Below, piece after piece: positions 36,439 to 49,000 of a stretch of DNA of 64,000 nt (within the stretch, counting starts at the first letter, position 1; each line of letters opens with the position of its first letter). Origin of the DNA: Dasyornis broadbenti (lineage: Eukaryota > Chordata > Aves > Passeriformes > Dasyornithidae); assembly GCA_013397935.1 (NCBI GenBank), contig VZRN01005005.1:439044-503043 (forward strand), written 5' to 3'. Under the pieces are notes generated by a model. It worked only from the letters and a program-made list of their open reading frames with translations. It searched no databases and was not told the DNA's origin. The translations under genes were made by a program, and so were the position numbers.

Positions 36439-37789
36439 GCAATATTAATGGAGCTGGCCCAGCTGCCCAGACCAAAACACTGGGCTCAGAATGAACTTTC
36501 ACTGTTACGCACTGTCACTGTTATCGAAACTGATGCTGCCTCAAGGCTCATGAGTGTTTTATTCTTGCAGTTAGACAGGGCTGTGCTCAAGGTGTCTGGA
36601 TTTTCTGGTGCCTGGTGGTGCAGCCCGAGCTCAGCAGAGCTGCTCCAACCCTGGTGGCCCTGTGGCAGTGATGTCCTGCTTGGTAAAGGCTTGAGGAGGG
36701 ATGTGGTGAGCCCCAGGGTGGATCATGTCAGGTTTCAGTGGGCTGGATTTCGTTGTGGCTGCAGAAATGAGGAACTGAAGTTGTGGGGCCCGTAGCACCC
36801 ACGATGGCAGCGATGGCATTTTGTGCTGGCCATGCTGTGCTGGCCATGAGAGAAATGGTGACAGAGCCGCATCTCAGCCTGAAGAGACCTTCAGCATGTG
36901 TGGGCTCACCAATGACTGCCCCAGCCAGCCTGCCAGCCTGAGGCCAGCACTGCAGGATCATGGCTTTTCCTTGCAGAGGCAGAGCCAGGGCAGCCACCTT
37001 ATTCCTGTTACTCCAGGCCAGGACCAAAGCTGGAACCTCTTCAATAACCCAGGAGCCATCAACTCCCTCCTCTGTACATGTCGAAGTCTGGAAAGTATCT
37101 TAAATATGGGAGAGGAAAGGGAGGGGTTTGATCCTCAGCTGGTGTAAATCAGCAGAGCTCCACTGACGTTGTTGGACAATTACTGAGACTTATGTCCTCT
37201 GACCCCAAAAATTTCTGGGGAGGGAGGTAATGACTGCAGAGCATTCCAGTGTTGCAAGAGATCTTCCTCAAGCCTGGCTTCAGGGAGGCTGTAACTCCAG
37301 GGGCTAGGAAGCACAGGGATAAGTGCCTGGGTGAAAGAAAGGGAGAAGAGAAGCCCCAAGGTATCCAGCTGTGAGTCCCAGCCAGAGGGCAAGCTGGAAT
37401 CCAGAGAGGCTGGGCTGTAGAGATCATGCGCCATGAGGAGTGCTCATCCTCCTGCACCTCTCTGAGTGTGGAGGATGGATGGCTCTGGATAGGAACCCCA
37501 TGATGTTCTGTTCTCACCCCTGGGTGGTGGTGGAGTCTCACATCTCTGTTCCAGCCCCACGGGTGCCCACCCTGCACGCCGGAGCAGTCAGTGGCTCACC
37601 CCACATCGTCCACCCTGCCTGCCTTGGGAGAGATTTCGGCTGTGGGCAGTTGCCAAGAGCCATGGGCAGCACACCCTCCTCTCCAACACTGCCAATCCCC
37701 CGACAGACGAGCTGTGTCCAGGCATCCCGAGCGAGAGGCAGCATTTAGAGGTGCAGGCTGGGCGCCAGCACTGTGCTCCTTCCTGCGAG
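36439..37789. other. Intergenic, nothing recognised
   Basis: Includes a short GATGGCAG-type local repetition near 36,803-36,850. No exon is supported. Confidence 0.45.
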
Positions 37790-38860
37790 CAGTGCCGAAA
37801 AGACCCTGGAATCAACATGTTTACTGACAGACTCCTGCGCTGCTGGCCTGCTTTTCTAAGGAAATGAAGCTTGTGCAATCGCATTGTCTGGGGGTGTCTG
37901 TTCCTAATAACTTCTCAGTCCACCAGCCAATTCCAATCCAATTTGTCGGACGGGAAGAGGTCTCAAAATATTGCATCCTGCCCAGTGTCCCCGCAGTGTG
38001 CTGGATGGCGAAATAGGGCACAGGTAACTTGGACCAGGTGAGGAATAGGAACACCTTCTACACCAAGTCACAGAGAAGAGCAGCAAGGTCGCAGTTGGTG
38101 GCCGGTGGGCAGCCCCAGCCCTCTTGGGAAAAGGACCTCTCCAGCTGCGGCCAGAGCCGGATGCGCACCATCAGCTGAGAGAAAACGCGTGTCCGGAAGG
38201 ACGCAGTTCCAGCTCTTAGCGCATGTCTGGGCAGAGAGGACGTAGTCTGCACAAGCCATGGCTGCCAGAATATGTTGAGCTGAGCACTGAATAGCCTCCA
38301 GCTCCCCAAAGCACTGGTGCTGAGGGTCCTCAGCTGGCAGGCAAGGACTCCCAGCGGGCACAAGTCTCCCTTTTCTTGCGCCGGGGATGAACATTTCCAG
38401 GAGTGGGCCCCTGGCCAAGCAGAGCGGGACCTACGGCTGCCAGGCGTCGCGCCGTGTCCTGCTGCAGCCCGGACACGATCTGGATAGCGGTGCCTTGTTT
38501 CTCCTTGGGCTGCTGGTTTAATTTGCTGAAGGTGTTCAATGGCCCACATGGTCTCTCCAGCTCAGCCCTGCCAGTAACATGAGCTTGACAGAGCTAGAGA
38601 GGACTATTTTTTTTAAGCGCCTATACAAACATGATTTGTTTTGTAATAACTCTTCTTCTGTTCTGTTTTGAAGGGGATGATGGCTCTGGGATGTGAGGAG
38701 CTCAGAGACAGCTCAGAGCAGCTCCAATTCCTCCCCACGTGCTATCAATTAACATCTTCATTAAACACCCGTTCAAAGACACTTGCAGCCAGAGCATGAT
38801 GGCGCAACAGAGCTTGGCCTCGTGAAGTCACCCAGAATCAATAAAAAATCAGAAAGGCCT
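37790..38860. other. Candidate conserved or decayed coding region
   Basis: 37,790-37,990 reads like conserved non-coding DNA (CCAATTCCAATCCAATTTGTC, TTGCATCCTGCCCAG). 38,058-38,549 holds a 163-codon minus-strand frame with an ATG and retains more CpGs than its surroundings. A second minus-strand frame through the same bases gives equally plausible peptide, so this could be a decayed gene, a shadow or none. I recognise no family. Confidence 0.2.
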
Positions 38861-39958
38861 TGGTTTGTCCTGTAGCAGCCACACGTGGAAATGGGAGATA
38901 GCTGCCAACGGAGGAAGCGAGTGCTCCTGCTCAGCTCCTCATCACCAGCCAGAGCAGAAAACAACACCCGAGCCATGGGAGGCTGCTGCCTCTGCACTTG
39001 CTGGTAGAGGTACTGGCTGCAGTGGCAGAGCAGCTCCCCTGGCCCCACAGCCTGCTCCCAGGCCAAAGCCCTGGTCCCACCGGTGCCAAGGGCAACGCTT
39101 CAGTTGACTGCATTGAGAGTTGACCTCCAGTTAACCCAGAAGAGCAGGAGGGTTGGGAAAAACATCTGGAAGGACACACCACTAAAGAATTGTCCAGATG
39201 GGTGTTTCTTAGACACTCTGCAATGCATCTTCTCCCTCTAATTTACTTAAATGAAGGGCATCCAGTAATCCCAGCCCCTGGCAGCATACAGACCGCCTGT
39301 CTGCATCAGCATGCACAACCTTGTGTCCTCAGGGGGAGCTGCAAGGGACCACAGCCTTCTGCTAGCAGGGCTCCATCTCTGCTAGCATGGCAGCAATGGC
39401 ACCAGCTGGCTCTGAGCCAGCCAATCCCACATCCCGAGTTTGGTACAAATATTTGTATTTCAGCCTGGGGCAAAAAGGTGCGTTTCCATTTTCAGTCAAA
39501 ACAACAAAATGTGGGCTTGGGTGCACCAATAGTCCATGCTCTGTGCTCAGCCTAGACTGCAGACCCCACCACAGGCTCTTCCCCTTCATTAGACACTGAG
39601 AAACCTGAACCCCCTGGTGAAACGTGGCAGCACCGGGTCCCACCATACAGGCAGCCCATCCACCTCTCCCTCCCCACCCTCCTTCCTGGCCAGGGTGTAC
39701 TGGGCACCACCTCCCCGTGGTTTCTCACTTGGTACTTGCAACAGCCAGGGTGACAGGACCAGGCAGCTCCTGAGAGAGGAGAAATCGGGAATGGCCAGGG
39801 TCTGTCTGCCAGCCTGGGAGTGAGATCCACAGCCGTGTTTTACAGGGGTGCATGTGGGGCCTTGAAATGTTCTCCCTCCCTTGCTTCTGTGCCCAAACAC
39901 ACATGGTATTTGTGGCTGCTCTACTAAATGTCAGCCACGGGGGCTATTCTTTAAAGAC
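38861..39958. other. Intergenic, nothing recognised
   Basis: No exon, RNA gene or named repeat found. Confidence 0.5.
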
Positions 39959-40113
39959 ACCATAAAATCACATAACCGCAGATTGGTTTGCGCTGGAAGG
40001 GACCTCAAAGCTCATTTTGTTCCACCCCCTGCCATGGGCAGGAACACCTTCCACTATTCCAGGTTGCTCCAAACCTTGTCCAACCTGGCCTTGGGCACTT
40101 CCAGGGATCCAGG
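39959..40113 (-). mobile_element. CR1 LINE 3' fragment, reverse orientation
   Basis: Starts with a degraded terminus (AAAATCACATAACC) and continues CTGGAAGGGACCTCAAAGC, CCACCCCCTGCCATGGGCAG, TTGCTCCAAACC and CACTTCCAGGGATCCAGGG. Confidence 0.88.
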
Positions 40114-40924
40114 GCCTCAGCACAGATCCAGATGCATGGATCTATAATTAGCAGTTCATTTCCCACATCCTTTAAGATAAATTTAGCAGACCTTGGCACC
40201 TGGTTCCAGTTTGATGGTGATGTTGCAGGGCAAACCTTCGCGAGAGTGACAATCCAGCATGGACCTCATCTCTGCTGAGCTCTTGTACGAAAACCTCCAT
40301 CTGTGACCTGCTGAGCTTTGCATCAATGAGTGGCACCAGGCTGGGTTTGTCAAGATACACACTCATTTACTGAGTGTGCGCCTCGTGGAGGAGCAGGACC
40401 AGAGGTGCTGGGACTGGGAACAGGGAACATCAGAACCCTTGGGGCCATGACACCTCCCAGTACTCGCCTGTGAACCACAGCACACGCTCTAATCCTTTCC
40501 AGGACACTTCACCCTTCTCTGCCTCCTTCTCTGTGCAGCGGTGCCAGAGGCTCGTTGGGATGGATTTCCATGACCTGGCACCCAATGCATCTGATTTCCA
40601 ATGCTGAGGCATTGTTGGAAAGCAGCTGTGTTAAGGGAAAACACTGGGAATCACGTTAAGCGATAGCAGCGCGGTGACGGGCCCTATACAACTGCAAGAA
40701 GGAGCAGTGACATTTGCTTGCAGAGTGCTCTGTTGTGGTTTTGCTGTGGCTGGCTCCACACAGGCTTTGGTGGAGACAGGAATGTGTCTGGCTCTAGAGC
40801 AGCGTGCACAGCTCTTCCTGCCACAGCAAACTGCACCTCGACAGAGGAGCTGCCATGATCCTCAGCAGGCTGGGCGGCCACTTCCAACCTAGGCTGTCCT
40901 GGGGATGAGACAGGTGGAAGGTGG
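40114..40924. other. Intergenic, nothing recognised
   Basis: No supported feature. Confidence 0.5.
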
Positions 40925-41499
40925 GGAAGCTGGTGAATGAGAGGCTGGACATGTGCTCACAGCCCAGAAAGTCCTGGGCTGCATTTTCAGCTCTGCTCAG
41001 GTGAGACCCCACCTGCAGAGCTGCCTCCAGATCTGGGGCCCTCAGCGTAAGAAGGACCTGGAGCTGCTGGAACAACTCCAGAGGAGGCCATGGAGATGCT
41101 CCAAGGGCTGGAGCCCCTCTGCTCTGGAGCCCGGCTGGGAGAGCTGGGGGTGTTCACCTGGAGAGGAGAAGGCTCCAGGGAGAGCTCAGAGCCCCTGGCA
41201 GGGCCTAAAGGGGCTCCAGGAGAGCTGGAGAGGGACTGGGGACAAGGGATGGAGGGACAGGACACAGGGAATGGCTTCCCAGTGCCAGAGGGCAGGGACA
41301 GATGGGATATTGGGCAGGAATTGTTCCCTGTGAGGGTGGGGAGGCCCTGGCACAGGGTGCCCAGAGCAGCTGTGGCTGCCCCTGGATCCCTGGAAGTGTC
41401 CAAGGCCAGGTTGGACAGGGCTTGGAGCAGCCTGGGACAGTGGAAGGAGATGATCTTGAAGGCTCCTTCCAACCCAAACCATTCTGTGATTCTGTGAAG
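40925..41499 (+). mobile_element. CR1 LINE 3' region, longest copy
   Basis: A 575-base forward CR1 3' segment running from GTGCTCACAGCCCAGAAAG through GAATGGCTTCCCAGTGCCAG, GATGGGATATTGGGCAGGAA and GGCCAGGTTGGACAGGGC to the terminus CATTCTGTGATTCTGTGAAG. It shares its last 330 bases closely with the intronic copy at 49,641-49,983. Open frames on either strand are LINE-derived. Confidence 0.92.
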
Positions 41500-44030
41500 T
41501 CGAGGACTGCAGTCCATCCTAAAATCTATCAAAGAAAGAAGAGCAGAATCATAATTTGTTGTGATTTTCATGTGCAGATCAGATTAAACTACTTCAGGAC
41601 AAGCACATTTGCATCTTCAAATGTTCTTTGAAGCCTGAGACAGCAAAGTGCACACTCATCTTTGAGCATGTTGTTTATGATCTGTGGCATTAAGCTGGGG
41701 CTTGAGGAAATACTGATATAAAAACATTGTCTTAGCACATTATCTGTTGGGTCTTTCTTTTTAATTCTCACCCAAAAAATGCAATTTTAGCCATAATATA
41801 TATGTTCATAAAGGATTCTTGGTCTCAACAGAAGGTATCCTCCAAAATTCTTGAGTTTGAATAAACCTGTGGATAGTCACTGGTCTGTTTCCATGCTTTG
41901 ATTTTTCAAGTGAAAGTGAGTTTCGTTAAAAAAAAGAATCTGGTTTGCTTTTCCTTTTTAAGTGTAAATAAAATAAAATAATGCACTACTGCTTCCTCAT
42001 GAATTTGTATCTCTGTATTCTCAGTTCCTGTTTTCACAACATTTTATTTTTCAGGTTGCTTTGGGAACAGAAGACTTCCCTGTGTCCCAGAAATCTTCTT
42101 GGGATGGAAAGAGCTGTTTTCTGCCTGGTCTGTACATGGGTTTGGAGAACCTCAAGCCAAAAAATCCTAGACACACCAAAGTCATCCGGAGCTTTCTGAT
42201 GGTGCTAATGTTACCCGGACTCTCATCTCCAGCCCAAGTGCCTTTGTGGTTGGGAAACTGCAATCTTGGTCTAAAACCCGTGCTGTCCAGCCCGGTTCCA
42301 CATGGGAAGTGGCTTTGCCCACAGCGCACAGAGCAGACCAGTGTGTGGTTTCCTGGGGAAGGCTGGGATCCTGAGCAAAGGCTCCTGGACACGAGCCTCA
42401 GGCCAGCGGGGCTTTGCTCAGCAGAGCTGCATCTTCCGTGGGCATCTGGGCAGGGGAGGGAAGCGTGGGCGCCCTGCTAGCGCTGGGTTGAGCGGCAGCA
42501 ATCTGCTCACACCTTGCAGTTACACAGCAGCTATTCATGAGCTCTGGGGGTGAACAGCCCCTGGCACCGCACAGGCTGGGACAGAGTCCCTGCAGATGAC
42601 AGAGGACTAATTAACTCAGTAATTGCATGTGCTGGGGTAGCTCTGGAACCTCCATGCTGTTTTGGATGGCTAGGATGGGTCTTGCTCATGTTCTCACCGC
42701 CTGTTTGAGGGGGAAAAGGCTTTCACTGCCTTCAACGGGGCAGGCTCGGAGCATCTCACCTCTGTGGCCATTGCAGCAGCTCTTCAGCCACCCCCTACAA
42801 GCAGAACTAAGGAATGAAGAAGTGTTCCAGGCAAAAAAAAAAAAAAAAAAAGAATAAATAGAGGTGAAGAGAAAAGAAAAAGGAAAAAACCACCCCAAAA
42901 CAAACTGAAAAAACCCCAAACAAAACACTCCCATGTCTCAGACTCAGAAAGCAAACTCTGGGAAGCACAAACCTGGATTCATGTCAGATAAACTGAGCAA
43001 CTCCCTTTGGATGGGAGAAAAGCAAATCAGATACTTCAGAACTGATGCCAACAAACCCCTGATTTTGGGGAGGAGATTCAGTGTCACAATTTGGGTTTAT
43101 TTCTATGAATTCCTATGATGTGAGCAGAATACCTCTGAGGCATGGCTCCTTTGGCAAAGGAAAGGAACACATTCCCATTAAGCTGCACGGAAGTACTCTG
43201 GTGTTCCCCTGCTATGATTCTGGACCTGGGTCTGCCGCCAAGTGAAGTGAGAAGACCTGTTTGTCCACCCAGACAGGTTCATACTTCGCTTCACTGTGCC
43301 CAGGAGCAAAACCCAATACACTGATCTGCACTGAAATGCCTTTCAATGACAATGACAAGGAGACAAAAACCCCTCAAAAAGCAGGAATTGTTCTGCAGCA
43401 TCATCTCCTGGTGTTCCACAGCACCTGGAAGAGGAGAATGTCCCCTGCCTCTACAGGAAGCTGGGAAATGCAGCACAGGGAATCCTTTGGTGCCACTGCT
43501 GTCCTTATGACCCTGCTCCCAGATGAGCACAGTTCATACCCACCCCAGCCCAGAGCTTTGGATCACGGCTCCATCTCTCTCGATGGAGCAGGGCTTCCAG
43601 GAAGGGAGAACAAATTCTTAAGGAAAGGGGAGGCCTTTCTCCCCTCTGGGGTCAAATAAAAAAGCACCAGGAGTTGCACGGCTCCATGCTGAGGAGCATC
43701 AGGGACACATCTGTCTGTACGTAGCCCTGATCCAACACTGCATTCACTCTGGGACTTCCAAAAAGCCACTTCGTTTTCCAGCAGTTGTGCCGTGGCTCTG
43801 CCCTGCCCCAGACTCTGAGCATCCTTAGGTGACACAAGCGAAGGGAAGGGCCACCCTGCAGCTCCTGCCTCTTTGGGGTGTCAGTGCCTGTGAATGCCCA
43901 ACGACAACAAACTCCATGGGAACCTCTACACTCACCTACCCACTTCTTCCTTGACCCGGCAGAGTGGGATTGGTTTTAAGTTGAGGCAGAAGACAAGGAA
44001 AGGAGAGAGGAGATGGGAGAAGTGCCTTTT
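41500..44030. other. Intergenic, AT-rich, with A-rich tract at 42.83-42.93 kb
   Basis: AT-rich sequence with AAATAAAATAAAATAATG near 41,967 and a 19-base A run followed by A-rich DNA at 42,833-42,925. No exons are recognised. Confidence 0.45.
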
Positions 44031-44039
44031 AAAATGTTC

Positions 44040-44240
44040 CTTTGTCGCTCGCCTCCACGTGCCATGGCGGTGCCTGCGCTGACGTCAATGCGGTGCTGTT
44101 GATTTGCACCAGCTGAGGGGCTGGCATAGCATCCTCCCCTCCACGGTGGCTCTGACGTGGGGCAGGAAGGGCTCGTGCTGGGATATATCCCTGCCCGTGC
44201 CACACTGCGTGCGCCAGCCCAGGAATAAGGAACCTCTGCA
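44040..44240. promoter_or_regulatory. Candidate regulatory patch with consensus CRE and E-box
   Basis: A perfect palindromic cAMP-response element TGACGTCA lies at 44,080-44,087 and a CACGTG E-box at 44,056-44,061, within a locally CpG-richer patch. Both are exact consensus matches but short. No transcript start is evident. Confidence 0.25.
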
Positions 44241-45752
44241 GAGCCACAGCCAAGCCACCACTTCTCGCTGCCCACAGAGCCCTTGCTGCACCCTGGCACC
44301 CAGGGACGGGGGGCTGCTGCCCAGCCCTGACTCCTCTGTACCCAGAGAAGGCAGCGAGGTGGCTGCTCCAGGGGCACCAGCATCAGGAGCCTCACCTTGC
44401 CAAGGACTGCCAGACTGGCACCTTGCCCGCAGTGTTTGAGCCAGCTGTGGCACAGCTGTGAGCTCTCACTGCCATCCCTGCTCCTCTCCTGGAGCTCTTC
44501 CCTCAGTGGAGGCTGCAGGACCAGACCAAGACATGGGGCCCTACAGCCCTGGGGTTCCACCATCCCGTGGAGGTGATGCCTTGGCTCGCCCAAGCTTATC
44601 TTGCTGCTTTACAGGGCAATGAAGCCCAGAAGAGAATTGTGACTTGTACTTTGCTCCCACACAGGTGATTGTGTGGTAAGGTAACGCTTCACAGCGTGGA
44701 AAGCATCCCACTAAACCCTCCTGGGAAAGAGGAGCCCAGCCCTTGGAATCAGGGCTGGTTTGGGGGATGGAAGACGGAGCGCTACACACTGAGCCACAAG
44801 AAGGACAAGGGATATGCAAGGGGTCAGCAGCAGTCACCTTTACTACGGACCACAGGAGATCAGGAAAAGAACCTTGTTAACAGGAGACCTAGTGGCTAAC
44901 AAAATGTCATGCTGTAGGACGTACAAGAGAAGCACAATCACCAGAACAAAACAGCACCCAGGGGGTCGGGGAAGCCCAGGGGGTTGCAGGAGATGCCCTA
45001 TAGCAAACCTCTAGTGTGGTATCGACACATCTGCGAGTGCAGGGGGCTGGCTGCATGGGTTCCTCTAGCCTTGGACACAAGTCAAAGGGACACAAGTCAT
45101 CTTTACCCAAATCCAGTGCCTCTGGCACAATGATTATTGATGTTTTTTCTGAATAAAAATAATAACGTAATTTTGTTCCAAGGACTATGTGCAAGAATCA
45201 TTTCTCCGGGTGCAGTGAAAGGAGGGCAGATAGGAAAATACCCCTCTCAGGGTTGTTCTTGTGGCTTGTGCCCTCTCCTCACTGACACCACAGCCCTCTC
45301 CAGCAATCCTCTGTGACTTTGCCTTCAGTGAATCCCAAACAAGGCTTTCCAGAAAAAAAGAAGGGGAAAAAAAATGTATTGCTGCTTCTTGTAATATTTT
45401 TCCTCTTTCTCTCTCTCTCTCTCCCCTCTTTCTCCTTAAAAATGTTTACTTTCAAAAATTCCATTCCTGTAGAGATTCCTCCTGAGCTCTGAGATCTCCA
45501 CACTCCACCCTCCTCTTCTCCAGTCAGAAAATCTGAGTCTCGATGTCTCTTTGGTTAAAAAAAAAAAAAAAAATTAAAAAATAGCACAAACAAATAACAC
45601 ACAGCCCAGTATGATCCCATTCCACCCCGCGGACGCCTGATGAGAGGGTGTCTGTGGAAGAAGGAAGCATCAGAGATGAGCTGTCTGCTCTCTGGAAGCC
45701 GAGTGTCCTTAGCATCCGAGGTGTCTGTGCCGTCCCGCCGGCTCTCCTCCTC
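44241..45752 (-). other. Downstream flank and presumed 3' UTR of the ANKFN1-family gene
   Basis: Lies 3' of the stop codon at 45,753-45,755. Simple sequence occurs at 45,403-45,425 (CT-rich) and 45,559-45,574 (poly-A). No consensus minus-strand AATAAA is obvious close to the stop; a weaker AGTAAA occurs (plus-strand TTTACT near 45,445). The end of the transcript is therefore undetermined. Confidence 0.4.
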
Positions 45753-46040
45753 TCATACGGTGGTGGCTGGCCCATACTGGAGCACCAGAGGGGAGGTCTC
45801 CTTGATGCGGATGTAGAAGCGCCCCTCGGGCCGGCTGGTGTGGAGGGACAGAGGCAAGAAGTCATCAGGGAGCCACCGCTCGCTCTCGTCGGCGGCGAAC
45901 ACCAGTCCGAAGTGCTCCAGCTGCTCCTCGCCGTAGCAGATGGCGGCCGAGCCACCCAGCACGTCCCGCGAGATGTCGTTCATCTCCAGCACCACCAACT
46001 TCACCACCTCCCTGGCGGGCGTCTGGCTGGTGATGTGCAG
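45753..46040 (-). CDS. ANKFN1: ANKFN1-family last exon (Ras-association-like domain, stop)
   Basis: Encodes 95 residues. LHITSQTPAREVVKLVVLEM is the typical start of an RA/ubiquitin-like fold, followed by EEQLEHFGLVFAADESERWL, FYIRIKETSPLVLQYG and the C-terminus ATTV. TGA stop at 45,753-45,755. Acceptor CTCTGCAG. Confidence 0.95.
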   Translation of the reverse strand: MHITSQTPAREVVKLVVLEMNDISRDVLGGSAAICYGEEQLEHFGLVFAADESERWLPDDFLPLSLHTSRPEGRFYIRIKETSPLVLQYGPATTV

Positions 46041-49000
46041 CTGCAGAGAGAGAGGCGGGAGAGATGGATGGTGAGGAGGAGTGAGGAGGAGCAGGGGCCG
46101 GAGGCAGCACGCGGTGTGAAGGAGCAGTGAGGGTGCAGGAACAGCCACCCCAGAGGTGCCTGTGAGCAGGTGACAGCAGCCTGGCACAGAGTCAGGGGCA
46201 CACCATGCTCAGGAATTGCCCAGGGAGTGCCCCAGCGTGCCAGGGCCCAAACCCATGGACTGCTCTCCTGCCTCCACCACTCTCTCCATGCCCCTGCCAC
46301 TGAACTCTCGCATGTGTCACCTGCAGCTCTGCTGAGGCTGCCCCACCATCCCATCACCTGTAGCCAGAGAGGGACAGTCCCTGCCCTTCTCCTGGTACCA
46401 TGGAGGAATCTGTATGTAGTCCCTCTTGTGAGCCTCTTGTGAGTCTAGACCCTCAGACCAGCTGGACCCCAACAGCTCTGCCAAACTAGATCTGAGGCCT
46501 CTCTGGGACACGGCGCTAAATTTCATCCTGTTCACAAGCTTGGGGTTCTCTCACCTGCAGCTGCCCTCACTCTCTGCTTCCCTGGGGACAGTGCTCTGAA
46601 TCCCAAATCCTGTCGAGAAGATGAGCTCATCAGGGCCCTGGCTGCTAACACCGGCAGCCACTGCTTGGCTGCAAAGGCCTGAAGGCAGGACATCCATCCT
46701 TAGCCAGGCAAGGTGACATTTCCTTTGGCACATCTGTGAGGGCTTGCGGAGCACCGGGAGCGCTGCCCTGTCAGGGTGGTCCCAGCCCTGGGCCCACGTG
46801 AGCGCTGCCAGCTCTGAACAGTCATGGCAGGGCTCAGCTGATTTACACCAGCCAAGGAGCTGTGCCTTTGAACTCTCCTTTCTTTGAGGAGAACATCGTA
46901 AAACACTTTCAAGCAGGCGTGTCCAGAGCTTTGCAACTTCAAAAGCCACATGGGCAGCCCGCCAAGAACCTGAGGGCTGTGCTTCAGTTCCACAGAAATC
47001 TATGGGCATTCCTCAAATAGAAAATAATCCTGCAAGGCAGAGTCCTCTCTGCTAGGATGTCCCTGCTGGGTGCAGAGACACCGGCTATCAAACCTCCTCA
47101 GCAATAAACCCATCAGCCTGTTGGCTCTATTCTTACTCTGCCATTCCTTTAGGGTCACTTTCAACCCAAACCCATCCACAATTGAATGATTTTCTGCTCC
47201 ATCATCCTCAGTCCTGGGCACCAGGAATGTCTCAAAAGGGAAGTTTCTACAGGGGAAGGATCTCTGTGGCTGGGACTAAAGGAGGCCACAAAGCCAGAGG
47301 GGGACCTGCCCAAGATGTGTGTCCTGGGGATGTCCTCCCTGGGGCATCCCACGTGCAGCAGGTGTGAGGGACCAGAGCTGGGGGGTTCAGCTCTCAGCAG
47401 CAACGCCCTCGTGGAGAGGAGTCAGCTCACACAGCTGATCCAGCAGAGCCCAATGCCTGCAGCACAGAAGGAGCTCTGCCTTCTTCCCCAGCTGGAACTG
47501 GAGTGGGTTCTGCCACTGGAATTGCCACGGGCTGGAGACAAAAGGCTTCTGCTCTCCGTTCCCTGATGGGGAAGGCTGGAACAGGGAGCACAGACCTGGG
47601 AAGGGGAGGCTGTAGGAGGAACACACCCAGGGCAGGGGGTGACAGATGAATTTTGGCTGGGGAAGATGATGTGTTTGAACTCCAGGACATGGCAAGGGAA
47701 ACCCACCAATGTGTCCCTTGCTCTGCCTGCCCACGCTGGGTGGCACCAACCCACTGTCACCTGCTGAAGCACACACCAAGAGCTGAACTTCGGCCCCACT
47801 GCCTTGTCCCCAAAACCTGCTACATGTGGCCCTGGCTCGCTCCTTCTTCAGCAGTGGCCATCACTCCTGTGGAGACAGCGCGTACTGCCAGGAGCCCCAT
47901 CAGTACAGCAGGGACAGAGGGAATCAGGGCAGGAGTGCTGCGGCTCTGCAGGGACACTCACCCCTGGGACAGTGGAGGATGGGGAGGGCAGTGCCAGGAG
48001 TGGGGCACAAGAGCCCTGCTGCCCATGTCCCCATCCTGCCAGCCCTGTCCCTCTGGGCACGGCAGAGTGGCTCTGCCACCCGCTGCAGGCTGCGGTACCT
48101 TGACACTGGTCTCTTTGGAGAGTCCCGTTTCATACTGAGGGCAGACCCGCAAGGTGACAGAGCCCGGCTTCTTCCCTTGCTCGGCCAAGTCCCCGGGCTG
48201 CTCTGGCTGCTGCTCTGGCAAGTTCTGAGTCCACTCATCCGAGCGCGTCCAGCAGACGGGCTCAGAGCCCTGCCCGCCCCGGCGGCGCTCGGGGCTGGGC
48301 TCAGAGCCAGTCCCCAGCCTGAGCTGGCTGCAGCGGCCCACGGTCCTGCTCTCCGTCGGGGAGCTGTCCACAGAGCCGGGGCAGGACTTTCTCGGGGCGG
48401 GGCAGTGGGGCTTGGGGAAGTCCAGGCTGCTGGTCCGCACGCAGTACGCCTGTCGCTTCTCCGTGATGCGCAGCAGCTCGATCTGCCGGCTGGGCAGGAC
48501 AAAGTCGCTGTCATAGAGCTCGGGCGGTGGCCGGGGCTCCTCCGGCGGTGGCGGCAGGGGAGGTGTGGTCTGGAGCTCATGGCTCTGCAGCACGTCCGGG
48601 GCACTGTCACGCAGGCTGCGGGCCACCCTCCGGCTGCAGCACTCCGGCCCCGAAGAGGAGTACACCAGGTCCAGCTCCTTCGGGCTCTGCGCCCGGCTGG
48701 AGTCGTAGTCGCTGTCAGTGGCCAGGAACACCTCGGAGGAGCCTTCCTCATCCGACAGCCCGTGCGAGTCTGCGGGGGTGAGAGAAGCAAAGGGGCTCAG
48801 CCTGAATGTGGGCAGCCCCGGCTGAGGTGGAGCCCAAGGAAGCCTCTGTGGTTTACGCTCTTGTCACACCCCTGAGCTGCGCTCACCACGGCACAGGCAG
48901 GGCGGGTCCTACCCTGGCTGAGCCCCAGTGTCCTGCCCTGTCAGCCCCACTGCCCTGCCCGCACTCCCGGCTCCACCCCGACCGACCGAGCACAGGCAGC

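Noticed and set aside
41090..41497. 135-codon plus-strand frame
   Set aside because: Lies wholly within a CR1 3' region that is normally untranslated.
47826..48875. 349-codon plus-strand open frame
   Set aside because: Antisense shadow of exon 17 of the ANKFN1-family gene, where GC-rich codons suppress stops on both strands.
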